From the NCBI GenBank assembly GCA_013398175.1, contig VZRZ01001302.1, positions 73,815-137,814 of the forward strand: a stretch of 64,000 bases of DNA, in the 5' to 3' direction. This DNA comes from Climacteris rufus (Eukaryota; Chordata; Aves; Passeriformes; Climacteridae). A program made the translations under genes and the position numbers. Under the pieces are notes generated by a model. The model ran no database searches, was not told where the DNA came from, and saw only the letters and a list, made by a program, of their open reading frames with translations. Each line of letters begins with the position of its first letter. Position 1 is the first letter of the stretch. This document shows positions 52,520-64,000 of the stretch, one piece after another.

Positions 52520-53415
52520 TCACAGAATCACAGCATGGTTAAGGTTGGAAAGTACCACTGGAAGTCAATTAGTCCAATCTCCCAGCTCAAGCACATTAGT
52601 CAGGATTGTGTCCAGATGGTTTTTGAATAATTCCAGGGAAGGAGACTCCACAACTCCACAACCTTTCTGGGCAGCCTGTTCCACCACTCAGTCACCTGCA
52701 CAGTACAGAAGTTGTTCCTCATGTTCAGGTTGAACTTCCTGTGCATCAGTTCTTGTCTGTTGCCTCTTGTCCTGTTGCTCAGCACCATGGAGCAGACCCT
52801 GGCTCCAGCCTCTTGATACCCTCCCTTCAGATACTTATATTGATGAGATCCCCTCTCAGTCATCTCTTCTTGAGACTGAACAGGCCTAACCCTCTCAGCC
52901 TTTCCTCATAACAGAGAGATGCTCCAGTCCCTGAATCATTTTCATAGCCCTCCAGCTGCTGGACTTGCTTCCAGAGCTCCAGGTCTCTCTTGTGCTGAGG
53001 AGCCCAGAACTGGACACAGCCCTCCAGGTGAGGCCTCACCAGGGCTGAGTAGAGGGGCAGGATCACCTCCCTTGACCTGCTGGCAGTGCTCTTCCTAATA
53101 TACCCCAGGACACCATTGGCCTTCTTGGCCATCAGCACACACTGCTGGCTCATGGACAGCTTGTTGTCCACCAGGATCCCTTCTGTACCCAGAGTACAGA
53201 AGTACCCAGGGTACTTCTCTGCAGAGCTTCTTCCCAGCAGGTCAGCCCCCAGCCTGTCCTGGTGCATGGAGTTATTCCTCCCCAGGTGCAGGACCCTGCA
53301 CTTGCCTGTGTTGAATTTCAGACAGTTCTGCTGTGCCCATCTCTCCAGCCTGTCAAAATCCTTCTGAAGAGCTGCAAAATGCTCTGGGGTACAGCTCTTT
53401 TGGGTCAAACTCTTT
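52520..53415 (-). mobile_element. CR1 LINE, 3' half with long open frame
   Basis: On the minus strand an open frame of 182 codons (53408 to 52860) covers the end of ORF2: HFAALQKDFDRLERWAQQN, CLKFNTGKCRVLHLGRNN, LVDNKLSMSQQC, KKANGVLGYIRKS, SREVILPLYSALVRPHLEG, VQFWAPQHKRDLELW and YEERLRGLGLFSLKKR, the C-terminal connection region after the reverse-transcriptase palm. The 3' UTR follows and ends at about 52520 with GTGATTCTGTGACC, the CR1 terminal repeat. The copy is cut at the 5' end just after the catalytic region, so it cannot be active. Its open frame suggests it is younger than the copy at 25.3-26.2 kb. An extra segment of about nine codons near 53181-53218 is palindromic (see findings). 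Confidence 0.95.
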
Positions 53416-56400
53416 TGAACAGAAGTTGTGTTTTAAAATAGGTCTGTTGTAATGACAGGCACCCAAGCCTCATCATGCTTCTGCAGTGTGTTGTGACAGT
53501 CTGGATAGGAATGAGCAGGTAGGAGCCCAAAGTTTTTAAAGCTGTAGTTTAAATCATAGTCTGCTGTTTTAGACACCTAAAACAGCTGATTTTCAAAGAT
53601 CCTGCTTGTATTGCAATTTCCACTTGCCATCATTTTTACAAGTAGGGTATTTAAACTCCTAGATATGTTATTTAACTGTGTTAAATTTTAATCAGATCTC
53701 ATTTAAAAAAATTATAAAATCTTTGGCTCTCCCTGTGGAATGACTAAATCCTTTGACAATACTGCAGACAGACCTGTAGAGGGGTTCTTCAGAACTCTGA
53801 GTCTTTGAGAAGATATAGGGATTTTTGTGGCTTTCTTTTTAATTAACCTCTTCAGGTTTGCCATGGAGGTAAACAGTGTGTTCATCCTGTTCAGTCCTGT
53901 CAACTCCTCGTTACCGGTAAGGAGGGAGGCTGAGCTGTTCTCTGGCTTTCCTGAGTTTGCAATTGGCTTTTAGTTTACAATTGTGCTTGTAAGTTGGGTT
54001 ACGCAAATTTCTCCCTTGCTTTTCTTCTTGCAGTAAAAGATGGGGCATTTCACAAAATTTACTTATTTTTACTTCTTTTAAAAAATTGCTAGTTGTTGTC
54101 TTAAAGACCACTAATCAAAAACTTGAAAAATACGTGTTAAAATAAACTATTTCCCAAAGAAGCTTTTCAAAGTTTGAGTTCAGAGATGCAAACTCTCAGC
54201 AGAAACTTGTCATAAGAATGCTTATCACAATACTGTGTTGGCCAAGAACATCTTAAAATAATTTCACTTCAGTTGCTAATGGAGATGGTGTTCCATGGGC
54301 TTTAGGTGTTCTGTCCTTGGTGTTTCTGCCCTTGCAACTCAAACAGTCTCTTTGGAAAGTTGTGTGGCCAATTACAAATTCTAATGGAATTCCTAATTTC
54401 AGGCCCTGTGGACTTGGAATTTCTCCCATAAGTAACGTGCAACCCTTTCTCCCCTGGTTTTGTATGGGAGCATACGAAACTGCTGTTTTAAGCTGTGTCA
54501 TCAGTACTTGATCATCATTTCCCTCCAAGGCTTTGTTAACCCGTGGATGGCTTTCACAGTGGGATGGCTGCACTGATAGACTTCATTTTTCCTCGTGCCT
54601 CATGTGCTGCCACGTGATCACTTGGCTTTAGAGTCCTTAATATCCTTATCGTTACTTTAAATGCTTCAAGCCTTATGCTCAACCCTGGTGCTATAAATGT
54701 GTGAGTAGGAGTGGCAGACTTCTGTTAAAAGCTAACATTTCTCTTCCTTGTATTTTGCTTTTAGGATGTGTGTTTGAGTGATGAGGAACACTGTCTTATT
54801 TAGGCTAGAGGCAAAAGAATTCCAGACAGTCCTAAACCTTGGTCAGAAGTTCAGTGAGGAGAAGGGGAATCAAGCTACTTGTTCTCTTCTTTCAGAAGAA
54901 AATAATTTCTAATACGCTCAGATTTAAATGCAGTAGGAAAGTTAATATGCAAATCCCTGGTTTCATGATTTTGCATTTACTGATAATATTCTACTGTATT
55001 TGAAATAAGGTAAGGCTATTCCTTTTCTTCTGATTGGAAGCCCTTCTTTCAAATGGAGTTTCTTCTGCAGATGTGTTAATGATGAGATGATGAGAATTTA
55101 TTTGACCTCTGCCACAAATGTCCCTTACATTTTTGTTGTCCTGCCAGACATACATTACAAAAGGTTACCTTCTTCCCCTTCTCCCGGCCCTGCTAAGAGT
55201 TAGTTTCTGCCTACATAGTTTTTACTTTGTCTGTTTCCAGTTTTGTTCATTGAAGATGCCTTCCACTGAGAGGGGCAGGGTTTTTTTTTTCATAGAAATT
55301 CCAAATTCAGTGCCTGTGATTTCGTGTGTCCTTTTCTAGGGTTGCTTTTGGTATCTGTTTCTACCATGCTGCAGTATGTGTAAAGTTTTTAAGAGCACAG
55401 GGACCATTCTAATTATATAATCATGTTTTCTTACTCCAAGCTGAAGACTTTACCCAAATTATTCCTGCATCAGGAATAATTTTTTAAAAGTGATGGCATC
55501 TTCCTTAGGATACCCAGTCATGACTGTGTATGGTGGAGGACTCAGCTTGCTCCTGTTAAAACTGTTGCAGTAGCTTCTTTTGTCTTGTGCTTGCCTGTTC
55601 TTCCAGAGGTAAAGTTAATATCTATTGTGCTGTGCAATGTCCTTTATTAACAGAGGGCCAATAAATCTGAAGGTTTTCTCCAGCTCATCACAGCTAATGT
55701 GATTCTTTTCCCCGAACTGTCAGGATTTGGGTGTATAATTGTGTCTCTGCAGCTCTTGCAGCAGACAGTTTCTGAACTGCCTGTCTTCTAGAGAAGCCTG
55801 AAGCACTCTTCTGTAATGAAGCTTTCTGGTATGGTGTGACAGCCATTTGCTTGGAACCATATATACACAATTGATGCTGAAATTACCTGTTGTTTGTCAT
55901 AAAGATGTATTTCAGGAACACGCTGTTATCTTTATAGATATCAAGACATAAACGCAGGAACAGTCTTATTTAATTTGATTAGTTTTGATTCTTTGCCAAC
56001 TTCGAGTCTTTTTGGATGTTTGTATCCTGTGAGCAAGTTGCAAAGCAGTTCTGTTGTGCCATTTGATTATATGAGGGGTTACTTTTGCAGCTTTCCAGTC
56101 AAGAGATTGTGTGCCAAAAACTTGAAAATGCCAAAGTTTAAAACTCCTGTAAGCAGAAAGAGCCCATGAAGAAGTGTTTTCTCAAGTGGTGCTTGTTTTA
56201 TGTTTTGAACAAGTCCTTATTCTTTATTTTTTGGGAGTAACAATTGGTCACAGCTTTACACAGCTTTATGTGTGTAAAAAAAATTCTTGTATCTCGGGGA
56301 AAAAATGGATGTATTTTTTTTTATCTGAAAAACTAGGGGGACGCAATGAAATGAGGTAAATAACTCATTGGTGTAGTTTAAGCTTGCAAATTATTCAAGT

Positions 56401-59400
56401 GGTCTCTTTTGTGACCATTTTTTTCTCAAGACACATGCTGCACCATATACTTTCACTGCCTTTTGACAGAGTTAGTGGAAGGATAAAAGCGTGTGTGAAA
56501 ACAAGCAGCTTAGATGTTCCCTGGTTTGTTTTTTTTTATTTCTTCTTTTTTTTGAGGTGGTGATCAGTATTAGAAACTCGAGTCCTTTGTTGAAGAAACA
56601 TGCTGTAGATCTTTATGTAAAGCTGGTAATTTTTAAGAAAACAAAATGAAAGATTAAAGCACATTTGATTCCAACAGATCACACTTCTAGTCTGTTGTGA
56701 GGTGACAATATATTAGCTTGCAAGCTGTTGCTGTCAGATGGTCTGCTGGGTGGTTTAAGAACCCAGTTCCCTGCTTTGCTTGTGGAGTCCCTTGTTCTTC
56801 CCCGTGGCATGGCCATCGCATCTTTTCATGCAGCCTTGCTCCAGACACATGCAAGATGTTGTCTGATCCATACAGATCCCTGTGCTAAATGGTAATCTGA
56901 AAGCAACATTGGTGAAAAGCGAGCAGCTTTGCTGAAAAATTTCCCTGTGATGCTGTTGCTAAGGCAACTGTGTCTATTGTGTGTGTGCTCAGCGGAGTCT
57001 GGCTCCTGGATACTGCAGTGTGGAAAAGCATTGCCTTTAAAAGTGCCTCCCTTCCCCCATTTCTGGTAGGTTTGACAGCAGAAAAGGCTGATAAGGCCTC
57101 CCTTATCAAACTCATCCTTCCTATTTTGCTTTTAGTTCGCTACTAGTTGAGACATGTTGCCTAATAAGACAGAACCATGCTGAAAATGGAAGGGCTGCTG
57201 ATGTCTTGCTGCAGCTCAGTCTCTCTGTTGCTTTGTAGTGATCATCCAGGATGATTTGCAGAGGCAGGCAGCAACACAGCAATAGGGCAAGATATGTCCT
57301 GTTTCTTGCTCTGCAGAGGGAGAGGAGCCTTTTGTCTGTGACAGGGAGGTGGCAGTGGTGAGCAGTGGAAGAGGACTGGAAACGGTGTGTGCTGCACAGT
57401 GGAGGAGTAGAAAGGAGCACACAAGGGATGCCAGAAAGGTGGGCTAAAGAGACCATTCATCAGCAGGAGCCCTAATTTGTGCTGACTGGGCAGTGAGCTG
57501 GTTATTCCTGATTTGTAATCATAAAATGTCAGCATTTTCTTAAACCAAAGTAATAGTAGTAATAATGATGATGATCTCCCTGTTTGCTTGATGGTGCAGT
57601 TTTCTGCTACTTGGAGAGGCTGCTGGGGGGTTCCATCAACCAGAATCACCTTCTGCAATTTCACCTGGATAAATATTTTTTTGTTCCTCATACATATTCT
57701 GCAGCACAGTTTGCTATGTGTGCAGTCCTGTTCTGTGCTGGCAGCGTTTTAGTGGCAGATGACTGAAGGGTGCCAATATTGTGCCTTTAAGAGACTTGAG
57801 AAGCAAAAAAAAGCCATTGATGTGGAAGTGAAGTGGGAAATAATTTTAGGTAATTAATCTAAAATTTATTAGGCTGATGAAATGGATGTCAGATTCAGCA
57901 TTCCCTCTCCTCAGCTGCACCGCCTCCCTGTGGGAATGTGCAGCCGCAGTCGGCTGGACGTCCCTCTCACCATGGGTAACAAACACATCCTGCTTTGTGA
58001 GTGAACCTGAAAGAGTCCTATGCCTCACTTTGATGTCAGCTTTCACCCTCCCAATGCTCTGTAGTTCACAAGGGCTCTAAAAATTCTTTATGAATCAAGA
58101 AAGCCCCATTTTTTTGCTGCTGGCTACTGGTTTAATATTGCTGAATCCTAGAATAGGGCTCTGTATATTTTTATCTGAGGTTATCTGAGTGAGAGAATGA
58201 AGGTGACATGAGGAGAGGCAAGTGACATGCCAAACAATGAAGCTGTGCTTAGACAGCATCTGAATGGAAGCCAGGCAAATAGTTTTAATGGATTGCCTAG
58301 CTACTCATTTTTCCCCCACCAAAAGTGTCTTTTGTTATCCAAGTATGTTTTTAGTCTTTTTTTTTGTCTGGTCAACACTTCATTCATGTTTGTGTTGAAT
58401 ACATTGTTCCTTCAGTTTTCAAGAGACTGATGCCTGTGGAGATGGAAACAATTTTCTTAATTGCTGAGACTGAGGTGAATGTTACTGCCCTTCATGCTGA
58501 CCTGAAAGAACCTTTTTCTTCAGGCAGTCTCACGAGCAATTTAGCCTTTGATGTTTCTTGCCTCCCTTTTAGTCAAGATGGAGCCTGTGTAAAAAAGCAT
58601 GTGAAAAATCATTCCTTTAAAAATTATTTTAAGAAGCAAAATTTTTGTACTCTCTGGATCATAGTCTTATACTGAAATTATTCTTTTTAAAGGTGCAGCA
58701 TAGTTTTGAGCTTGTTCTTATTTCTGTTTGTTTTAAAATTAGCAGTGCCTGCTGTTCTCAGGAAGGTTCAAAATAGAAACTTAATTTCTAAGTATGGGCT
58801 TATCTATGTTCCCAATAGTGATAAATTTAAGGGTATGCTAAATATATTCCTCTGTATGGGTAAAATAGCAGTAGTAGTCTGTTTTCTCTTGCGTGCAAGG
58901 TTGGTTGCTCTTCGATGAGGAATTGAGGAGTAAGGAAAGGAAAAATTGGGAAACAATATACGTGGAATTTTAAAAAGCCTGATAATTTTCCAAGGCAGGA
59001 GGGGAAAAGAGAAACTTTTCAATCCCCTTTACTTTGAGTCCTTGTTCTCTTTCAGTTTTAGGAGATGGTTTTACCCTTACAGACTACAGAGTAAAGTCCA
59101 CCAGTACAATCTGCGGAATATTTTACTGCCTTGTTTTCACTTACAAGTGATCTCAGACATCTCCACATACTGTTTACTCATCTATTAGCTCTTTTCCCCC
59201 AATAAATTATTTTACTTGTGCATTGCAATACCTACAAAGGAACACAGGATGTCCTTTATATGCACTTAGAAAGAAAAGAAAGTAGGAGACTGTGGAGGTG
59301 AAAGGAGAGGATAAATGGGAAAAGGAAGAGTAGTCCAGGAAAAGAAGTCTGTCTGACATTTGCAGATGCTTTGCTTCACCTCACACAAGTGATGAATGGC

Positions 59401-62113
59401 CAGAATCGTCTGACATGTGTCAAATGATGCTCAGCAGTTGAATTACAGAATATTTTCATCCTTTGAGCTCAGGAATGGTTTGATTCTGTTTCCAGCAGTA
59501 GTCCTGTGAAATACTCTTTGAGCAACTGGAGAGGTGCATGCTCTTAAAAAAAAATGTTTTTCAGGCATTTTGTAAGAAAAATGGTTTTATGCTGTGTGCA
59601 AATATGACAAAGGTGTGAAGATTCAAAAAGACACAAAATGTAACAGGAATTGCCTCACAGGTAAAAAGTCTTTTCTTGGATAATGTAACATTCAATTTAA
59701 GAGTAAGCTAATTAATCCAAGTATTTTTCGGGTTGTGTGATTCCAAAGGTATTATAGCTAACCAAGCTCTCCCTTATTCAGCAATATCACAGTTTTTCAG
59801 CACTACGTTGAAAAGGCAAATTGCTTAAAACTGCCATTCCATGGGGTGTTTTGGCCAAGCAGTTGGGCTTTTTGGCCAAGTAGTTGGGAATGAAGTGCAA
59901 CTTTGTACTTTGGAATACTTCAGATATTTTTGAGGTAGAATCTGATACAGAGGATGATAATCCAACATGTTCAAATAGTTGGAAAATCGATATTGGTCTT
60001 TTTTTTTTCTATCTGCAGTGGGTAAATGTGTTTTGAGTAATTGGAAGTGATGGACTTCAATTCCCATTTGTATTTGAAATGGTGATAGCAGGGCAGCCGT
60101 GCTGTTCAGAGGCCACTTCCTTTAAGAGGACATGGGTTTTATCTAGAGTGGACATTGGAGAGTCTGGGCAAAGAAGTAAATGTTAAAGCCCTTGTGCATC
60201 GGTGGGCTGGGAAGAGAACGTGACCTCAAGCTCTGAAGTGTTCTGTGTCCAGGGATGATGTGTTGGCCAGAGAACTCCAGGCAGAATGGCAGTGTCTCTG
60301 GCTACTGACAGACTCCAACACTCAGGATATTTGCCAGTGTGTAAACATGATACGTAGGCAGGAGAACACCTCCTGCACAGGGCGCTTGAGCAGTAGTTCT
60401 TAACCTTTCTCAAACAGTGACCTTTGTTGTGAGATTAAATCATTTCTGAAGTTGATTGACTGAGAACTCGAGGCAGGTGAGGTGGGTTTTTGTGTTATGC
60501 AGTGATGCTTCAGTTTAATCATGTTCAAGAATATCCAGGAAGGGGTTTCCTTTTGTTGTTATTTTTAGCTGGGCTGCATATTTCACTTTAGGTTAAATGA
60601 GTTCACCTAATGTCTGCAAGGTTCTGAAATAGAGAGAAGTGCTGCCTTTTGGTTTCCAGCTAAAGAGTGATGCCATTTGGAATTACAAATGCACACAAGG
60701 TGGGTGTATTTTGTAATTAGTGGTGAAGTCTGATGGGCTGTTGACTTTAATATAACCTGCAGTACTGTTCATCTGTTGCAAAAATGCTGCTCCTTTAATA
60801 AAAGATGTTGCAACTCTATTTTTCAGAGTTTCTGTATTTTGCATTCTGTCTACTGGCATAGACTGTTGTATCATATGAAGATGGACTTTTAAACTCACAT
60901 ATTATTTAGTTAATATTTTATAAGTTGAAAGGAAAACAGGTATTGTGAAGGGATATCTGATCAGTATATTTCACAGTGACTCTCTAGTCGTATTAAGGAG
61001 CATGTTCCTCTCTTTAGAAGTTATTTTAAAGCATTGATTTCTTTTTATAATGAGTATGTAGCACTGCTCATAAAATGGTATTTGTCTTGTCTGTCTTGAT
61101 GATTGCTGTGTGCTGCTACAAAGCGAAAGGAAAAATGTGATTTAACAGGAGGAGGATAGAAGCCTGAGTTCTGTGCACATGGGAATGTTGTAATCTTTCT
61201 GAGCATCAGGAAAATAGATAAATTAATCCAGGAAGTCACCACCAACATCTCTGCCCTCCTCACCCTGGTTAGGTTAGCCATCTCCCTTACAATCTTTATC
61301 AAAGAATAAAATGCTCCCCTTTAAGCCATGATACAACAAAATATTTTAGTGTGAAACCTTATGGAAAAAGTTGTGATTGAAATATCAGTGTCTATGGTTA
61401 CAATTTATTCAGGAAGAATCAAGTGGATTCATAGGAGTGAAAGGGGCATTTTAAAATGGCATTACCTGTTTCTCAGTTATTAACAAGTTGGAAATAAGAG
61501 CTTTTAAGGGGTAGTCAAAGGGTGTATTTAAGGGGTATTTGAACTCTCCTGAAATAAAACATAAGGCACTGGCTGCAGCCTGGTGTGAGCTACCACAGCA
61601 CAGACTGACCCGCTCCATCTAATAGGGACAGGAAAAGAACTGTGATAGTGTGGGTGAGTTTGCTGTCAGACAAGTACAAGAGACTATGCAGTGTCAATAC
61701 TAAAACATCTTAAATCTATCTATTGGCAAAACCCTGACAAGACAAATTTTATGTTAGTAGTATTTTCTATTTTGCATTTGGGGCAAAAAACAGAAGTATC
61801 ATCAAGTGATGAGATTCTCTTCTCCATATGAGCATTTTTTCTGCCTCTAGAGACAGAATTTTAAAAATCAAGGCTGAAACCCTTTTTTTCAGAGTTAGAG
61901 AGATGGCCCAAGTGCTATATATGTTATTGATGTCGATAATTTTTTTCAGATCGTCAGGTGAGTTTCAGAAGACTGGGTGAAGGGCAATGCCCTGCCAGTA
62001 TTTTAAAGGACTGAACAAAATAACTCAAATAATTTTAAGCCTGTTAGCCTGGTATTTGCCTTGGCCAAATAATGGTGTGGCTGACATGAATTTTGATCAA
62101 TCAAAGTTTAAAG
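53416..62113 (+). other. SERGEF: SERGEF intron between CR1 and solo LTR
   Basis: AT-rich intron. It contains an imperfect triplet run (TAA/TAG/TGA) at 57550-57575, a 21-bp-period tandem pair at about 59847-59888, and T-rich tracts at about 56529-56551 and 60000-60009. A somewhat CpG-richer stretch at 57915-57970 matches nothing I know. Short open frames are not assigned. Confidence 0.7.
59847..59888. repeat. 21-bp imperfect tandem pair
   Basis: TTTTGGCCAAGCAGTTGGG is followed at a period of 21 bp by TTTTTGGCCAAGTAGTTGGG. The copies differ by one transition in the core. It is a small local duplication. Confidence 0.85.
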
Positions 62114-62163
62114 TGATACGCGGCTAGAACTCCACAACTCCATAAGTTGTAAGGTAGGTGTGT

Positions 62164-62169
62164 TTTATT
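62164..62169 (-). promoter_or_regulatory. LTR polyadenylation signal AATAAA
   Basis: AATAAA on the minus strand within the solo LTR, about 50 nt before its 3' end. Its distance from the TATA box places it in R, as needed for a retroviral transcript to be cut in the 3' LTR. It is antisense to SERGEF. Confidence 0.75.
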
Positions 62170-62234
62170 CCAAGCGCTGGGACGCGTGGGGGTAAACCCT
62201 CCAAAGCACGCACACCTTCGCCGCTCTCGGCTGG

Positions 62235-62241
62235 CTATATA
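62235..62241 (-). promoter_or_regulatory. LTR TATA box with adjacent AGGTTAC repeats
   Basis: TATATAG on the minus strand is the likely core promoter of the LTR. Directly upstream of it in transcription direction, the plus strand carries AGGTTAC three times (62244-62250, 62251-62257, 62267-62273). The position fits U3 promoter-proximal elements. Any transcription from here would run leftward, antisense to SERGEF. Confidence 0.6.
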
Positions 62242-62670
62242 TCAGGTTACAGGTTACATATTCAACAGGTTACACAATGTGCATATACATATTCATAACC
62301 TAGCTCCACTTCATATTATAATGAGTGCAAAAGTCATTTGCATTAATCTGTGCAGGCCCACTGCCTCCTGGTGGTTGTGGGCAAGGGTCTTCAGATGAAG
62401 AAAGAAGTCTTCCTCTAGGCTGAACTTTTTACCTTGCTTCTTTGCGCAAGCTCCCTGAGTCTCTGGCTTGAGTCCGAGTCTCAAGGCTGGTTTGGGCTGG
62501 TTTCAGAGTCCGAAAGCAGGACCTTTGGTCATGGTTGCTTCCCTTTATCAATGGTCCTGCATCCTCCTTTTCTACTTGGCAAGCAAGGTAAGTATTGAGC
62601 AAGCCATGTGCATTGTTTTAATAACTAATTCCCACTAAGCATCCTTTTAACCCTTTTCTTCCCTGTATCA

Positions 62671-63329
62671 AAAGGATGATGATGTAGTTGCTTGTAGCGA
62701 GTATGTGACTATAGAAAATATATCTTGTCAGACTAGTGCATTACCTATTTTTTATGAGATAGAAGTTTGATAAATGTGTCAATGTCAAATACTGATGTAA
62801 TATACTTGGATTTCTGTCAGGCAGTTGCCCAGACAGTGTAGGGCATTCTGATCACAAAATAATAAAGATACACAATTACAATAACAATGACCAAAAAAGT
62901 GAAAAAGCCATTAAAAATTATAAATTGGATCTGAGAGGTCCTAGAAATATCACTATAAATTGAACTCTTTATCAAATATCTCTGTTTCTAGTGGAGTCAC
63001 TATTATCTAGACTGTTTGTCTGCTTAGGACTAAACTAATCCAATTGCTTGCTTTCTGTGTTGCAGTTGCACATTGAATGGGTATTTCTCGTGAATTGTTC
63101 ACAGTGATGCTAGATAGTTCTCCTGAGAGGCTCCAACTAGTTTAGAATCTGTCTATGTATGTAACAGTGTAAATGATTCTTTTTGGTATCTAGAAAGATT
63201 TATTATGTTATACTTGACCACAGTAAATTTTGTCTGTCTTAATTTTGCCCATTTGTCAAGTTTTATTAGCTTCTTCTGGAGTTTTGATTCAAGAACTCTA
63301 AACTAGCTTACGTTGCAGAACCTTTGCTA
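62671..63329 (+). other. SERGEF: SERGEF intron between solo LTR and CR1
   Basis: AT-rich intron. Apart from the AAAG target-site copy at its left edge I see nothing that can be named. Confidence 0.7.
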
Positions 63330-64000
63330 TCCTTTTTAGGAAATGAAGTAAGAGAAGTAAGGAGAGGGGTCAGCAGAACTGTTGCTTTGGACTTCCAGAG
63401 GGCTCTCATTGGCCTGGTTTGGAGCCTGGTTGACAGAGTCCCTTGGGACACAGTCATGAAGGGCAAAGAAGTCAGGAAGGCTGGACATTTTTCAATGAGG
63501 AAATCCTAAAGGACCAGGAGCAAGGTGTCCCTGTGTGCTTACAGTACAGCTGGTGAAGGAAGACCAGTCTGGCTGAACAGGGAACTTTGGCTGGAACTCT
63601 GGGGAAAAAAAAGGGTGAGTTTATCACTTTTGGAAGAAGGGGCAGGCAGCTCAGGAGGACTACAGAGATGTCATGAGGTCATGCAGGGAGAAAATTCAAA
63701 GGGCCAAAGCCCAGCTAGAGCTTAACCTGGCTACTGCCATAAAAGACAATAAAAATGTTTCTATAAATACATTAGCACCAAAAGGAGGTCTAAGGAGAAT
63801 TTCCATCTGTTATTGAATGTGGGGGGAAAACATAGTGACAAAGGCTGAGGAAAAGGCGGAGTTATGTAATGCCTTCTTTGCAAAGAAGTCTTTACCACTA
63901 AGACCAGTTGTTCTCCAGGTACCAGTCTCCTGAGCTGGAAGACAGGGAGCAGAATGAAGGCCCCATAATCAAAGGGGAAATTGTCAGTGACCTGCTACAC
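63330..64000 (+). mobile_element. CR1 LINE, ORF2 fragment running off the right edge
   Basis: The translated sequence has segments of CR1 ORF2 between the endonuclease and reverse-transcriptase domains: LVDRVPWDTVMKGKEVRKAG, PVWLNRELWLEL, KKRVSLSLLEEGAG, RCHEV-MQGEN-KGQ-PARA, then a stretch like KDNKNVSINTLAPKGGLRRI, then TKAEEKAELCNAFFAKKSLP. The frame shifts and stops several times, so the copy is inactive. The piece seems to enter within ORF2 at about 63330-63360 and continues past 64000 toward the reverse transcriptase. Its right-hand end (TTCTCCAG ... GAAGACAGGGAGCAGAATGAAGG) corresponds to the left end of the copy at 25.3 kb. Confidence 0.85.

Larger units (their letters stand above)
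62114..62670 (-). mobile_element. Solo LTR of an endogenous retrovirus
   Basis: This 557-bp unit begins TGATAC and ends GTATCA on the plus strand, a perfect 6-bp inverted end. It is flanked by a 4-bp direct repeat AAAG (62110-62113 and 62671-62674), the mark of integrase-mediated insertion. Read on the minus strand it has the LTR order: U3, a TATATAG box (62235-62241), then AATAAA (62164-62169) about 70 nt further, then a short U5 ending in CGCGTATCA. No gag, pol or env is present on either side, so the internal part has been lost by LTR-LTR recombination. A 4-bp target site is most often seen in gamma-like (ERV1) elements, but class cannot be set from an LTR alone. It keeps more CpG than its surroundings, consistent with fairly recent insertion. 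Confidence 0.88.

Noticed and set aside
57846..58080. CpG-containing stretch with frames on both strands
   Set aside because: Only three or four CpG sites and no motif, repeat or splice evidence; treated as ordinary intron.
1..64000. CRISPR array, operon or phage-like system
   Set aside because: No regularly spaced repeats, no tightly packed long open frames and no ribosome-binding-site pattern; exon-intron structure and CR1 copies show vertebrate DNA.

Overview
This window is vertebrate nuclear DNA, almost certainly from a bird: about 99% is intronic, the interspersed repeats are CR1 LINE copies with the avian-type 3' end, there is one clean solo retroviral LTR and a second probable LTR, and no Alu- or L1-like sequence was seen. 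The clade within birds cannot be fixed from the sequence. No bacterial, phage or CRISPR content was seen.

The only gene I can support is the middle of SERGEF (secretion-regulating guanine nucleotide exchange factor, DelGEF), an RCC1-repeat protein, on the + strand. Four consecutive coding exons are visible: about 349-462, 759-821, 4087-4245 and 24386-24543. All join through GT/AG sites with matching reading phases, giving about 164 residues of continuous protein. The introns between them are about 0.3, 3.3 and 20.1 kb. From 24544 to the right edge I found no further SERGEF exon, so the fourth intron is at least 39.4 kb. The earlier exons lie to the left and the last RCC1 repeat and tail lie to the right. 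By human synteny (knowledge, not seen here) TPH1 would be to the left and KCNC1 to the right.

Repeats, left to right: a CR1 3' end (about 10385-10553, +); a decayed CR1 reverse-transcriptase fragment (about 25300-26185, +); a CR1 3' end (about 39712-40018, +); a probable 284-bp LTR (43470-43753, +) next to a small CpG-rich patch; a younger CR1 3' half with a long open frame (about 52520-53415, -); a 557-bp solo LTR (62114-62670, -) with perfect 6-bp inverted ends and a 4-bp target duplication; and a CR1 internal fragment running off the right edge (about 63330-64000, +).

The rest is AT-rich intron with homopolymer runs, short tandem duplications and some striking inverted repeats. I found no convincing undescribed system. 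The items most worth a second look are an 18-bp perfect hairpin at 14817-14868, a 135-bp imperfect stem-loop at 2368-2502, a palindromic in-frame insertion in the CR1 at 53 kb, an AGGTTAC triplet next to the TATA box of the solo LTR, CpG-rich patches at 43.8 and 49.8 kb, and minus-strand open frames at 37-38 kb and 44.8-45.3 kb.
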